Positions 1 to 9,082 of a stretch of 64,000 bases of DNA are shown piece by piece (position 1 is the stretch's first letter; every line of letters starts with the position of its first letter). Position numbers and translations under genes: made by a program. Location of the stretch: the NCBI RefSeq assembly GCF_030551255.1, contig NZ_CP130630.1, forward strand, positions 11,097,001-11,161,000, in the 5' to 3' direction. The notes beneath the pieces are model-generated. The model saw nothing but the letters and a program-made list of their open reading frames with translations. It searched no databases and was not told the DNA's origin. The DNA is from Streptomyces sp. NL15-2K. Its GTDB lineage: Bacteria > Actinomycetota > Actinomycetes > Streptomycetales > Streptomycetaceae.

Positions 1-1186
1 AGTCGGGCGTGGAGCAGTGGCTGGCGGAGTAGACGATGAAGGTCTTGCCGCCCCGCTGGAGGACCTCGGCGCCCTCGTTGACCGCGCCGCCCACCGTCTC
101 CCAGCTGTAGGTCGGGGTGGACAGCACACGGCGGGTGCCACTGGCGGTCCACGGGTTCGACAGCGGTCGGATGAACATGGGCTGCGAGCCGTTGTAGAAG
201 GTGCCGAGCAGGTAGAGCTTGCCGTTCAGCTGGAGGATGCCCGGGTCCAGCTCCCAGGTGTTGTCCTGGGTCGGGTCGAGCAGGTCGGCTTTGAAGCTGT
301 AGGGCCCCATCGGATCGAGGCCGGCGCTCTCGAGTACGTGGATCCGCTGGGTGCCGAGGTCGTACGGCTCCCGTCCGGCGGTGTAGTAGAAGTACCAGCG
401 CTTCCCGTTGGGGCCGTCGAGCAGGTGGAACTCAGGGGCCCACATCGTGCCCGCCCCGTTGGGCCGGGTCAGGTTGAAGATCACCTGTTCGTTGGCCGTG
501 GCGAGCCCGCCCAAGGTTGTGGACTTGCGCATGGTGACCGTCGAGTTCCAGGTCGTGGTGGCGAGGTAGTAGTAGCCGTCGTGGTACGTCAGCCAGGGGT
601 CGGGGCCGCGTTGGGCGATCGGGTTGGTGAACGTGCGCGGGCTCGTGCCGCCGCCCGTGAAGCCGGGCAGCCGCCACACCCTGCCGTTCGCGGTGGCGCA
701 CGGCAGCTGCACCAGGTTGGTGTTCGACGCCGACGAGCCGCCGCTCGGGGCGACGCACTTGCCCGAGCTGACGGAGACCAGGTTGAAGGTCTTGTCGGTG
801 CCGCTCACCGTCACTGGGACGAGACGCCACTGCTGGTTCGTTCCGTTGTGGCAGGGCCACTGGATGATCGCGGCGTTGTCGGCCGTGGACGCGCCGTGGA
901 CGTCGACGCACTGGCCGGACTGGGTGGTGATCGTGTACGTGTCGCTCGTCCCCGAGACCGGGGTGAAGCCGAGGCTCTGGTTCGCGCCGGTGCCGCACGT
1001 GAAGGCGCGCAGCTGTGTTCCGTTGGCCGACGAACTGTTCGGCAGGTCGAGGCAGTTGCCGCCGGTCTGGTTCACCCCGGTCGAGGTGAACGTGACGGCT
1101 GCGGCAGCGGGGGGAGGCGCCACCAGGAAGGCGACCAGCATGGTGAGTGCGCCTAAGAGCGTGGACAGACATCTGGAACGAGTCAC
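1..1186 (-). CDS. Secreted GH43 glycosidase with N-terminal ricin-type CBM13, 3' end cut by window
   Basis: Extracellular family 43 glycoside hydrolase, probably an arabinofuranosidase or arabinanase. The 395 visible codons read from GTG at 1186. Residues 1-30 form a signal peptide ending in an alanine run. Residues 32-172 are a ricin/CBM13 trefoil with QxW-like motifs (NQQW near 117-120). The catalytic beta-propeller follows, with GH43 residues Asp196 in GPDPW, Asp314 in ELDPG and Glu371 in NEGAE. The C-terminus lies beyond position 1. The GTG overlaps the stop of the upstream glycosidase (GTGA), so the two are translationally coupled. The exact substrate cannot be read from sequence; the neighbours point to pectic arabinan or arabinoxylan. 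A xylosidase is the main alternative. Confidence 0.88.
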   Translation of the reverse strand, partial: MTRSRCLSTLLGALTMLVAFLVAPPPAAAAVTFTSTGVNQTGGNCLDLPNSSSANGTQLRAFTCGTGANQSLGFTPVSGTSDTYTITTQSGQCVDVHGASTADNAAIIQWPCHNGTNQQWRLVPVTVSGTDKTFNLVSVSSGKCVAPSGGSSASNTNLVQLPCATANGRVWRLPGFTGGGTSPRTFTNPIAQRGPDPWLTYHDGYYYLATTTWNSTVTMRKSTTLGGLATANEQVIFNLTRPNGAGTMWAPEFHLLDGPNGKRWYFYYTAGREPYDLGTQRIHVLESAGLDPMGPYSFKADLLDPTQDNTWELDPGILQLNGKLYLLGTFYNGSQPMFIRPLSNPWTASGTRRVLSTPTYSWETVGGAVNEGAEVLQRGGKTFIVYSASHCSTPD

Positions 1187-4100
1187 GGGCCGTACACCTT
1201 TGCTTCCAGGAGGCCGACGGAGTTGGAGCCGTTACCGGTGAGCTGCAGACGCAGTCGCGTGGTGTTCGTGGCGGTGAACGTGACGGTGTTGTACTGGTTC
1301 TTGGCCAGCGGGTAGCCGCTCGCCCCCGCCACGTCGACGTAGGCACTGCCGTTCCAGTACTGGAGCTTCCAGGAGGAGGGCATGTCGATGCCCTGGTCGT
1401 CGTCGAAGAAGTACACCTCGGCCTTGTCGATGGTCTTCGCTGACGGCCAGGTCAGCTCGGCCCACTGCTGACCGGTCTCCGGCCAGGTGCCCCAGCGCGG
1501 GTTCACGGTGTCGTTGGAGGAGGGCGGGTCGATCCCGTCGTTGACCGCGGTGACGCTCTCCCAGGAAGAGGTGTACGAGGCGGAGGCCGTCGCGGATGTC
1601 GCCAGGTTGGCCGGTGGCTGGGCGCCGCCCCGGTTGTACACCTTGACCTCGGTGAGGCCCGTCTTGGCACCCGAGACGTTGGTGGCCAGAACCCGGATGC
1701 GCTGGGCGGTGAGGGAGGGGAACCGCACCAGGTTGTAGTTGGCCCGTGGTGCGGCCGGGCTCTTGGTCTGGCTGGGCGCGTTCACCCATGAACTGCCGTT
1801 GTAGTACTGGATGGCGTACGCGGACGGCGCCCGGTAGGTAGTACTCGCCGGTCGGCTGTCCTTGAAGTACAGGCGCACCTCGTTGAGCGTGCGGGTGGTG
1901 CCGAAGTCCAGCTCGTACCAGTCCTGGCTGTTGGAGGAGCCTGCGGCACCCCAGAACGGTTCGTTGGTGGGGTACCCGTCGACGGCGCCGGAGACGTTGC
2001 TGCCGGATCCGGTGTGGGACGCGGACACGGTCGCCCCGGAGGCCAGGTTGGTCAGGTCGGCGGTCAGGTCGACGCCGGCCTTGGCGAGCATGTCGACCAT
2101 CCGGGGACTGTTCTGCACGACCTGGTGGGGGGCCTTGAGGCCGGGGACGGACGTGTGGTGCGTGACCGTGCCGCTCGTGGTGACCTCGCCGGTGGCCGGG
2201 TCCCAGGTGAAGGGCACCAGCGAGCTGACGGTGGCGGCGCGGTTGCCGTTGACGTAGATCGAGTAGCCCTCCGGGACGCCGGGATAGCGCACCACGCCGT
2301 CGGCCGGGTCGTCCCAGACGATGGTCAGGTCGGCGCCCCGGTAGCGGAGGTTGTTGACGGTGAAGTGGCTCCAGCCGATGTCGATCGGGGAGAGCTCGAC
2401 CTTGGCGTCGTTGCGCGGCCGAAGCCCCGCGACGTCTTCGATCACCGTCCAGTTGCTGCTGCCGAGGATGTTGTGGTGGATCCAGGAGCGGTAGTTGATC
2501 GAGCTGCCGTTCCAGTCGGCCCAGAACTCGTTGGCGTCGGGCCACTGGGTGTTGCCGCCGATGTACTGCGACCAGGCGTTCCAGTACAGCAGCTTCTTGT
2601 AGTCGGTCGCGTTCATCCAGGAGTTGGGGTAGTTGCGCAGCACCGAGGAGTAGAGCCGGAACTGTACGGTGGAGTTGATGGTGGAGAAGTTGTTGGAGCC
2701 CGGCTCCCCGGCCTCGGCCGCCGCCTTCTTGTCGACCTGGTTGGCCGTGTAGAACGGGAAGACGGGGTACTGCGCCGGATCGTCGTACAGCCGGAGCGCC
2801 TGCTTGTAGGTCGCCGTGTTGGGGACGGCTCCGACCGAGAAGGGGTAGTAGTTGTTGATCTCCTTCCAGGGCACCCACTCGTTCGTCGGCTTCAACCGGT
2901 GCTCGAACAGCTGCCGGTTCGGGTTCCACAGCACATTGACGATCGCGTCCTTGATCTGATTCGCCAGCGTGCGCATCTCGGTGGCCTTGGCCGTGTTGCC
3001 GATCGCCTCGTAGGCCTGCGCGGCGGCGAGCGCGCCGCTGTACTGGTAGGCGGACTCGGCACGGTCCATGTTGGTGTTGGGCTTCCAGTGGAAGGAGACC
3101 GCGTCGGCGTCGTTGCCGGTCAGGGCGCCCCAGTCGTACTCGATGAGCTTGTTGTTGTCGTGGTCGTAGTGCGCGAGCTGGCCCTTGACGTCACCTTCGG
3201 CGTATCTGGCCAGGTTCGCGGCGATGCCCGGCTGGCCGCCGTGGATCTGGTAGCTCTTCCAGGCCGCCTCGGCGATGTACTGGGTGTAGCTGTTGGACCA
3301 GTTCTCCGGGTCACCGGGGTTGTCGAGGAAGCGGCCGCCCTTGGAGGTCTGGCCGACGCTCAGCCAGTCGCCGTAGGCGTAGGCCGGGTCGCGCAGGTAC
3401 TTGAGGTCGTCGATGTGCATGGGCTGGGTGAGGGCGATCGCGTTGTTGTAGCCGAGGACGCCTTCGGTCGAGGTCGGGAACTGGAAGGTCTGCCCTGGGA
3501 TGTCGGCGTCGAGGCTGTTGAAGCGCATCAGCCACCACCGGTAGTAGATGCTCTTCTTGATCGCGGGCTCGGGTACGTCGATATAGGGCACGTTCTGCGC
3601 CCACCACCGGTTGTAGTCCCTGACGTGGGTCGCGAACGCGGTGGTGGGGGAGTGGCCCGCGTAGGCGTTGTACTCCGTGAGGGACTCGGGGATCTCGTCG
3701 GTGACGAAGCCCATCACCACCTTGGTGGTCACCGTGGCTCCGGCCGCGATGGTCACGGAGCGGCTGAGCCCGCCGCTGGAGACGGTGAACCCGTCGCCGG
3801 TGAGCCGGGGACGGATGGTGGTGAGGTTGTTGTAGGCGTTCACCTGCCCGGTCAGTTCGCTTCCGGTACCCGTGGTGGCGTACGGGGAAGTCGCCCGTAA
3901 CTGCAGCGTGGTGGAGCTCGTACCGTTGTTCTTGATCGACAGGTTGGTCACGGCGACGTTGTTGTCCGTGATGAACTTCGTCTGGTCGACCGTGATCGAG
4001 CCGCTGGTGTGCACGCTCTTCCAGTGGCTGGGCGCCTGTCGGCGCTGGGAGACCTGTTCGGTGAAGGTGCCCGGGGTCACCGCGATGGTGTAGGCGTTGT

Positions 4101-4437
4101 TGTCGTTGATGCTCTCCCAGTAGGCGACCTTGCCGCCGAAGCCGAGCCGGGAGGGGTCGTGCTCCTTCATGAAGACGGCCCGCCCACGGCTCATCAGCCA
4201 GGGGCCGGCCGGGTCGTTGCCGGAGCGGGCGAGCAGGCGGTCCATCCAGAAGTCGGTTCCCGAGCTCTCCGCGTCGTAGATGGCTTTCATCATGTCGCCC
4301 GTCGTGTGGGCGACGGGCGGGGCCGGGATCGCGGGTCCGCTGAAGGTGGGGAACCCGATGGTCTGCGCGGCGGCGGCCGGGGTCGCGGAACAGACGGAAC
4401 CGATGAGGAGCGCCAGTGCGATGAGGAGGCGCTTCAT
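1183..4437 (-). CDS. Large secreted MGH1-like glycoside hydrolase with two C-terminal F5/8C (CBM32-like) domains
   Basis: Secreted glycosidase of 1084 residues. The ATG at 4437 opens a clear signal peptide (MKRLLIALALLIG, cleaved near AAAAQ); an in-frame start at 4614 exists but its extra residues look non-coding. Residues about 30-800 resemble the (alpha/alpha)6-barrel MGH1-like/GH63-type fold, with the characteristic stretch FHWKPNTNMDRAES and a late segment ELSPIDIGWSHF. The last 250 residues form two discoidin (F5/8 type C) modules that usually bind galactose or arabinose-type sugars. The gene overlaps the downstream GH43 by four bases, so both enzymes are probably made together and act on one substrate. 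I cannot assign a CAZy number; a beta-L-arabinofuranosidase-like role is only an inference from the pairing. Confidence 0.8.
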   Translation of the reverse strand: MKRLLIALALLIGSVCSATPAAAAQTIGFPTFSGPAIPAPPVAHTTGDMMKAIYDAESSGTDFWMDRLLARSGNDPAGPWLMSRGRAVFMKEHDPSRLGFGGKVAYWESINDNNAYTIAVTPGTFTEQVSQRRQAPSHWKSVHTSGSITVDQTKFITDNNVAVTNLSIKNNGTSSTTLQLRATSPYATTGTGSELTGQVNAYNNLTTIRPRLTGDGFTVSSGGLSRSVTIAAGATVTTKVVMGFVTDEIPESLTEYNAYAGHSPTTAFATHVRDYNRWWAQNVPYIDVPEPAIKKSIYYRWWLMRFNSLDADIPGQTFQFPTSTEGVLGYNNAIALTQPMHIDDLKYLRDPAYAYGDWLSVGQTSKGGRFLDNPGDPENWSNSYTQYIAEAAWKSYQIHGGQPGIAANLARYAEGDVKGQLAHYDHDNNKLIEYDWGALTGNDADAVSFHWKPNTNMDRAESAYQYSGALAAAQAYEAIGNTAKATEMRTLANQIKDAIVNVLWNPNRQLFEHRLKPTNEWVPWKEINNYYPFSVGAVPNTATYKQALRLYDDPAQYPVFPFYTANQVDKKAAAEAGEPGSNNFSTINSTVQFRLYSSVLRNYPNSWMNATDYKKLLYWNAWSQYIGGNTQWPDANEFWADWNGSSINYRSWIHHNILGSSNWTVIEDVAGLRPRNDAKVELSPIDIGWSHFTVNNLRYRGADLTIVWDDPADGVVRYPGVPEGYSIYVNGNRAATVSSLVPFTWDPATGEVTTSGTVTHHTSVPGLKAPHQVVQNSPRMVDMLAKAGVDLTADLTNLASGATVSASHTGSGSNVSGAVDGYPTNEPFWGAAGSSNSQDWYELDFGTTRTLNEVRLYFKDSRPASTTYRAPSAYAIQYYNGSSWVNAPSQTKSPAAPRANYNLVRFPSLTAQRIRVLATNVSGAKTGLTEVKVYNRGGAQPPANLATSATASASYTSSWESVTAVNDGIDPPSSNDTVNPRWGTWPETGQQWAELTWPSAKTIDKAEVYFFDDDQGIDMPSSWKLQYWNGSAYVDVAGASGYPLAKNQYNTVTFTATNTTRLRLQLTGNGSNSVGLLEAKVYGP

Positions 4438-4928
4438 GACAGGCCCGCCGTTCCGCGATGCCCTGGATTCCCCGGAGGCCCATGGAGCGCCCGGATGTCG
4501 AGGGCGCTCATCCCCGGCGTGGCCGGGTCCCCGGTGGCGGACCCACGCAGGGCCGCCGTCTTCCGTCTTCTCATCGGATGCTCCCTGTCGGGTTGACAGC
4601 AGGCGTTGGCTCACGATGGTGCTGACGTTCTCCGGCGAGGTCTCCCAGGAGCCTCAGCCGCTGGCTACGGGGCCGGGTCAGGTAAGGAGCAATGACGTCT
4701 GACCTGAAAGGTTTTCGCAACGTAGAGGCGAGCGTATGCACTGTCAAGAGAGACGGGTGGCTGATGGTTTTCCTCAGGCGAAAAGGCTTTCGGCGGGATG
4801 AGCTCTCAGCGGCGACGGAATTTTTCACGGCTGCGCTTGTCTGGTGGCGGGAGCGCTCCCATGGCACCATGGCGCAACTCCGCACGTCGCATACAGCCGA
4901 TTCGATCCGTCGAACGGAGACCCCCCAC
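4438..4928. other. Divergent intergenic region with several palindromes
   Basis: This 491-bp gap separates two divergently transcribed secreted-protein genes and is richer in A/T than its surroundings. Besides the CebR-like box at 4848-4861 it holds two LacI-type palindromic cores: GAAAGGTTTTC at 4706-4716 and CGAAAAGGCTTTCG at 4779-4792 (arms CGAAA/TTTCG). I see no convincing gene in it; open frames here lack coding character. Confidence 0.5.
4848..4861. promoter_or_regulatory. CebR-like operator (13 of 14 match)
   Basis: CGGGAGCGCTCCCA differs at one base from the 14-bp CebR box TGGGAGCGCTCCCA known for cellulose and cello-oligosaccharide genes in Streptomyces. It lies 67 bp before the ATG at 4929, a normal place for a repressor site, and upstream of the divergent glycosidase at 4437. 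The match is seen directly; binding by CebR is inferred. Confidence 0.75.
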
Positions 4929-6734
4929 ATGACGACCGCACGAAGATTATTGGCATGCTCACGTCGCCTAGCTGTCCTGTTGGCGGTGGGTGCGCTGGGT
5001 GTGGCCCTCGGAATCACTCCCGCGTCGGCCCGCCCGGACACCGCCTCGCAGGCCGCCTCGCAGACCGCGGCAGCCGCCAAGAGCGTCTACATTCCGCCCA
5101 GTTGGGCCGCGGCCGGCGAGGTTCCGTGGGCGCAGAACCGCACCCGGGAGTCGGCCAACTTCATCCTGTTGTGGGGTGAGAAGTCGGGTACCGACCCGAA
5201 GAACGCCCCCGGCGACTACCGGTTCGACCCGGACAACATCCTCGGCCAGCTGGAGAACCTGTACTCCTACTACGTGAACACCATGAAGTTCACGCCGGAA
5301 ACAGGCCTGTTGGCCCAGCACAAGATCGACGTGATCATCACGCGAACCTGGAACCGCGGTGCCCTCGACGCCTGGGCCACCGGCGGCTCGGCCGACGGCA
5401 GGGTCGGGGTCATCAACATCGCGCCCGCCGCGGCGGCGCCCGGTTCCTGGGGCCTGGCCCACGAGCTCGGCCACGTCTTCCAGAACTACACCTTCCTCGG
5501 CAAGGGCGGGGGTGTCGGCTTCACCGACCCGTCGGCCGGGACGTTCTGGGAGACCAGCGCCGAGTTCATGGCGATGCAGGTCTACCCGAACGGGGGTGCC
5601 GGTGATCTGACCCGGTTCCTGCGCACCGAGAACCTGGCGTACTCCTCCAGCCGCCACCACTACGGCAACTGGATGCTCGTGCAGTACCTCGTCGACAAGT
5701 ACGGCGGCATCAAGACCTTCAACGACCTCTGGAACCAGGCACGCAACAACGAGCATCCGCTCGAGACGTACCGGCGCATCAACAACCTGACACAGGCTCA
5801 GTTGAACACGAGGATCGCCGAGTACGCCCAGCGCCAGGTCACCTTCGACTACTCCAACCGCAGCCGCTTCATGCCGTTCATCAACAACGTGTACGGCGCG
5901 GGCTTCATCAACGCCTACAACGGGGTCCCGGTGAACGCGGTCAACAAGTCGACCGGCCACTACGCGATCCCGGACGCCCTGGCCCCCTCGGACTACGGCT
6001 ACAACAAGATCAAGCTGGTGCCGTCCAGTGACGGTGCTCTGATCAAGCTGCACCTGAAGGGGCACACCACCTCGGACGCCGCCGGCTGGTCGTACGGGTT
6101 CGTGGCCGTCAGGAACGGCGTTCCGCGCTACGGGGCCCTCTCCAGCAGCCCCGATGGCCAGATCAGTTTCCAGACCCAGCCGGGCGAGAAGGAGGTCTAC
6201 CTCGTCGTCACCGGCACACCGAGCAGGGTGCACCACTACGCGTTCCTCGACGGCTACACCAAGAACCACCGCTACGCCTACGAGTTCCGTATCAGCGGCG
6301 CCGTTCCCTCAGGCCACGAGTCCGGGTACCAGAAGCCGGCCGCGACCGGCGGCGGCCACTGGCACTCCAACGGCGGAGGCTGGGTCGACAACCGGGCCAA
6401 CGTCGCCTCCACCGCCTACGTCGGCCCGCGCGCCGCGGTCTTCGGCAACTCGACCGTGACCGGCAACGCCCGTATCGAGGGCCTCGCCTGGGTCAACTCC
6501 GGAGCGACGATCAGCGGCAGTGTCGTCGTCAAGGACAACGCGATCGTGCAGGGCGGAGCCAACCTGTCCGGCAGCACCGTGCTCGGTGGAGACGCCGAGA
6601 TGTGGATCACCTGCTCCTCCGGCACGTACCTGATGTTCAACCCCGACCGGGGATGCGACGGCAGAGGTGGCGAGAGCGACGTCAACCCACCGCACGGCAC
6701 GTTCACGGACGAGCAACTCGCGATCACCATCTAG
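4929..6734 (+). CDS. Secreted Svx-like (DUF6055) putative zinc metalloprotease with C-terminal hexapeptide-repeat domain
   Basis: Exported protein of 601 residues resembling Svx, a secreted virulence factor of Pectobacterium. The ATG at 4929 follows GGAGA by nine bases and opens a signal peptide ending near PASA. The zinc motif HELGH at residues 178-182 and the acidic segment ETSAEF near 208-213 fit a gluzincin-type peptidase. Roughly residues 490-570 show repeated short turns (GNSTVTGNARIEG, GSVVVKDNAIVQGG) like a left-handed beta-helix, possibly for binding polysaccharide or cell surfaces. The open frame extends 79 codons further upstream without coding character. It stands alone between a CebR-like operator and a terminator. 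Protease activity has not been inferred from more than the motif. Confidence 0.8.
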   Translation: MTTARRLLACSRRLAVLLAVGALGVALGITPASARPDTASQAASQTAAAAKSVYIPPSWAAAGEVPWAQNRTRESANFILLWGEKSGTDPKNAPGDYRFDPDNILGQLENLYSYYVNTMKFTPETGLLAQHKIDVIITRTWNRGALDAWATGGSADGRVGVINIAPAAAAPGSWGLAHELGHVFQNYTFLGKGGGVGFTDPSAGTFWETSAEFMAMQVYPNGGAGDLTRFLRTENLAYSSSRHHYGNWMLVQYLVDKYGGIKTFNDLWNQARNNEHPLETYRRINNLTQAQLNTRIAEYAQRQVTFDYSNRSRFMPFINNVYGAGFINAYNGVPVNAVNKSTGHYAIPDALAPSDYGYNKIKLVPSSDGALIKLHLKGHTTSDAAGWSYGFVAVRNGVPRYGALSSSPDGQISFQTQPGEKEVYLVVTGTPSRVHHYAFLDGYTKNHRYAYEFRISGAVPSGHESGYQKPAATGGGHWHSNGGGWVDNRANVASTAYVGPRAAVFGNSTVTGNARIEGLAWVNSGATISGSVVVKDNAIVQGGANLSGSTVLGGDAEMWITCSSGTYLMFNPDRGCDGRGGESDVNPPHGTFTDEQLAITI

Positions 6735-6855
6735 TGTCGGCGTTGTGAGAGCCGTTCGAGGCGATCGCCGACCTACGGTTCCGGACGCTCGCGGCGAACC
6801 GCACAAGCGCCGCCGCATGTCCGACAGCTGATGCCCGCGTGCCCCGGCGTCGAGT

Positions 6856-6884
6856 GGGGGTCCTGACCGGCGATCAGGACCCCC
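6856..6884. terminator. Bidirectional hairpin between convergent genes
   Basis: Perfect 11-bp stem (GGGGGTCCTGA at 6856-6866 with TCAGGACCCCC at 6874-6884) and a 7-nt loop, placed between the stops of the Svx-like gene and the BNR protein gene. No long U-tract, as is usual in Streptomyces. Confidence 0.8.
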
Positions 6885-6947
6885 GCTTCGTCGAAGGGCT
6901 GCTGGAAGGCCCGCAGGGCATTCGGCCGAGCCGAGATCCGCTCCGAG

Positions 6948-8033
6948 TCACCCGACCACCGCGGCCCGCACACACAGCACGTCCGGCAGGTGCGACGTCA
7001 GCTGCCGCCAGCTGTCACCGTCGTCGGCCGACGCGAACACCTCGCCGTTGCGGTTGCCGAAGTACACGCCCGCCGGGTCCGCGTCGTCCGTGCACATCGC
7101 GTCCCGCAGCACCGTGCCGTAGTGGTCCTCCTGCGGCAGGCCCGCCGTGAGCGGCTCCCAGGTCTTGCCGGCGTCCCCCGTACGGAAGACCCGGCAGCGC
7201 CGGTCGGCGGGCACCCGGTCCGCGTCGGCGTTGATCGGGAAGACGTACGCCGTGTCGCCCCGGTGGGGATGGGTGGCCGCCGCGAAGCCGAACGTGGAGG
7301 GCAGGCCCTCGCCGATGTCCGTCCAGTGCGCGCCGGCGTCGTCGCTGCGGTACACCCCCCAGTGGTTCTGCAGGTACAGCCGGTCCGGCGTCGCCGCGTC
7401 CTGCGCGATCTTGTGCACGCACTGGCCGAACTCCGGGTTCGGATCCGGAAGGAACACCGCGGAGACGCCGGAGTTGGACGGCTGCCAGCTCGCGCCGCCG
7501 TCCTTCGTACGGAACACCCCGGCCGTCGACACCGCCACCGTCACCGCGCGCGGGTCCCGCTTGTCGGTGATCACGGTGTGCAGACCCTCACCGCCACCGC
7601 CCGGCACCCACTGCGACCGCGTGGGGTGCTCCCACAGCGGCCGGACGAGCTCGAATCTCTCGCCGCGGTCCTCGGAGCGGTACAGCGCGGCGGGTTCCGT
7701 GCCCGCGTAGACCACGTCCGGTTCCGCGGCCGCCGGGTGCAGCTGCCAGACCCGCTCCAGCGACGCCTCCGTGTCCTTGGGAAACTTCACGGCGGGCTGT
7801 GCCGGTTCCGTCCACGTCCGGCCCAGGTCGTCGGAGTGGAACACCGACGGACCCCAGTGCGCGCTGTCACCGCCGGCCAGCAGCCGTGGGCGGTCGCCCC
7901 GGGTGTCGATGGCGACCGAGTACACGGCCTGTGCGTTGAAGTAGGGGCTTTCGTCGAACTCCCACGCGCTGCCCTTTCTGCGCCCGATGAACAGGCCCTT
8001 GCGTGTGCCCACGGCGAGCAGTACTTCGGTCAT
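6948..8033 (-). CDS. BNR/Asp-box beta-propeller protein (sialidase-like, cytoplasmic)
   Basis: A 361-residue protein with six recognisable Asp-box repeats of the S/T-x-D-x-G-x-x-W type ([54 protein letters not shown]), so it folds as a sialidase-like or Ycf48-like beta-propeller. It lacks a signal peptide and the sialidase catalytic arginine triad is not evident, so the common label exo-alpha-sialidase is doubtful. ATG at 8033 is chosen because GGAGG ends nine bases upstream; GTG at 8042 would sit on the ribosome site. A GAAAGCGCTTC palindrome about 75 bp upstream (8106-8116) may be a LacI-type operator. Function unknown. Confidence 0.75.
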   Translation of the reverse strand: MTEVLLAVGTRKGLFIGRRKGSAWEFDESPYFNAQAVYSVAIDTRGDRPRLLAGGDSAHWGPSVFHSDDLGRTWTEPAQPAVKFPKDTEASLERVWQLHPAAAEPDVVYAGTEPAALYRSEDRGERFELVRPLWEHPTRSQWVPGGGGEGLHTVITDKRDPRAVTVAVSTAGVFRTKDGGASWQPSNSGVSAVFLPDPNPEFGQCVHKIAQDAATPDRLYLQNHWGVYRSDDAGAHWTDIGEGLPSTFGFAAATHPHRGDTAYVFPINADADRVPADRRCRVFRTGDAGKTWEPLTAGLPQEDHYGTVLRDAMCTDDADPAGVYFGNRNGEVFASADDGDSWRQLTSHLPDVLCVRAAVVG

Positions 8034-8304
8034 GCCGATCACCTCCGCGACGTCTTCGTCTCAGACACCGGCCAGTCTGCACCCCACCACTGACACTCAC
8101 CCCCGGAAAGCGCTTCGCAGCAGGTCAGAGTGGCGATGCAGCCGACCGCGGGGAACCGGAGGCCGCTTTCCGCGAGCTGCCACGCACGGGAGAGGGAGGC
8201 CTGGGGGCGCCGAGTCGGGAAACCCGCCGTGAGCATCCAGGACACGTCTGACGTATGGGAGGGCGGTCCGGCATGTTCGTGTGCTCGTGAGGAGGATGCC
8301 TTCG

Positions 8305-8889
8305 ATGGCGTTCCGTGGTCGGAAGGTGTGGCTGTGGCGCTGGCGGCGCAATCCGCTCAAACGTCGGGCCGACTGGTTGGAGGGCTGGGTCTTGCTGGGC
8401 GCCTGGGTGTTCACCGTCCTCGCCGGGGTGCTCGCCGGTTTGGCGGTCGCCCGGTCCGTCGAGCACGACCTGGCCCGGGAACGTGCCGAGTGGCGACCGG
8501 TCGTGGCGCACCTCACCGAACCCGCTCCCGGAACGGCCACCACGCACTCCGGCAGGTCCAGCGGGGATCGGGTGTGGGCCGAGGTGCGCTGGACCGTGGC
8601 GGACGGCTCCGCGCACACGGGCCAGGCCCGGGTCCGGCCGGGCAGCGCCCTCGGGGCTCCGGTCACGGTGTGGACGGACCCGGAGGGCCGACTGGTGACG
8701 AAGCCCGCCACCGCGACCCAGGCCAGGGTGCGGGCCGCCATGATCGGCGGCCTCATCGGGGTGACCGCCGGGGCCGTTCCCTTCGTCGGCGGCCGTGCGC
8801 TGCGCGGCCGCCTGGAGCGCCGCCGCCTGGAGGAGTGGGACGCCGAGTGGGCGCGGTTCGGTCCGCTGTGGAGGCGCACGGCCGGCTGA
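8305..8889 (+). CDS. Rv1733c-like two-helix membrane protein
   Basis: A 194-residue membrane protein of the actinobacterial Rv1733c type. It has a basic N-terminus (RRNPLKRRADWLEG), one transmembrane helix at about residues 30-50, an extracytoplasmic domain of about 90 residues with the usual VWTD-x-x-G motif, a second helix near 145-165, and an Arg-rich cytoplasmic tail. The ATG at 8305 is preferred because GAGGAGG lies nine bases upstream; GTG at 8281 and ATG at 8296 are less likely. It appears monocistronic. Its biochemical role is unknown in all members I know of. Confidence 0.7.
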   Translation: MAFRGRKVWLWRWRRNPLKRRADWLEGWVLLGAWVFTVLAGVLAGLAVARSVEHDLARERAEWRPVVAHLTEPAPGTATTHSGRSSGDRVWAEVRWTVADGSAHTGQARVRPGSALGAPVTVWTDPEGRLVTKPATATQARVRAAMIGGLIGVTAGAVPFVGGRALRGRLERRRLEEWDAEWARFGPLWRRTAG

Positions 8890-9082
8890 GCGCGGGCTGA
8901 CGGCGGGAGACCGGTGGGCGATGACGGCGGCGAGGGCGGTGGCGAGGGCGGCGCCTGCCGTCGTATCGACGTGCCCATGACAGTAACCGGCACGGCCACA
9001 CGCCGCCGCACGGCCCGGAGCCACCCGCGCCGCGGCCCAGAGCCACACCCGCCGCACGGCACAAACCCGTCCCCCGGCCGCA

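Noticed and set aside
2014..3900. Long open frame on the plus strand opposite the MGH1-like glycosidase, and similar long opposite-strand frames such as 20164-21507, 31421-33892 and 17-1156
   Set aside because: They are antisense shadows of genuine genes caused by high GC3; they lack ribosome sites and recognisable domains.
4692..4928. In-frame 79-codon extension of the Svx-like gene
   Set aside because: It runs through the CebR-like operator and is not coding-like; the ATG at 4929 has a proper GGAGA and signal peptide.
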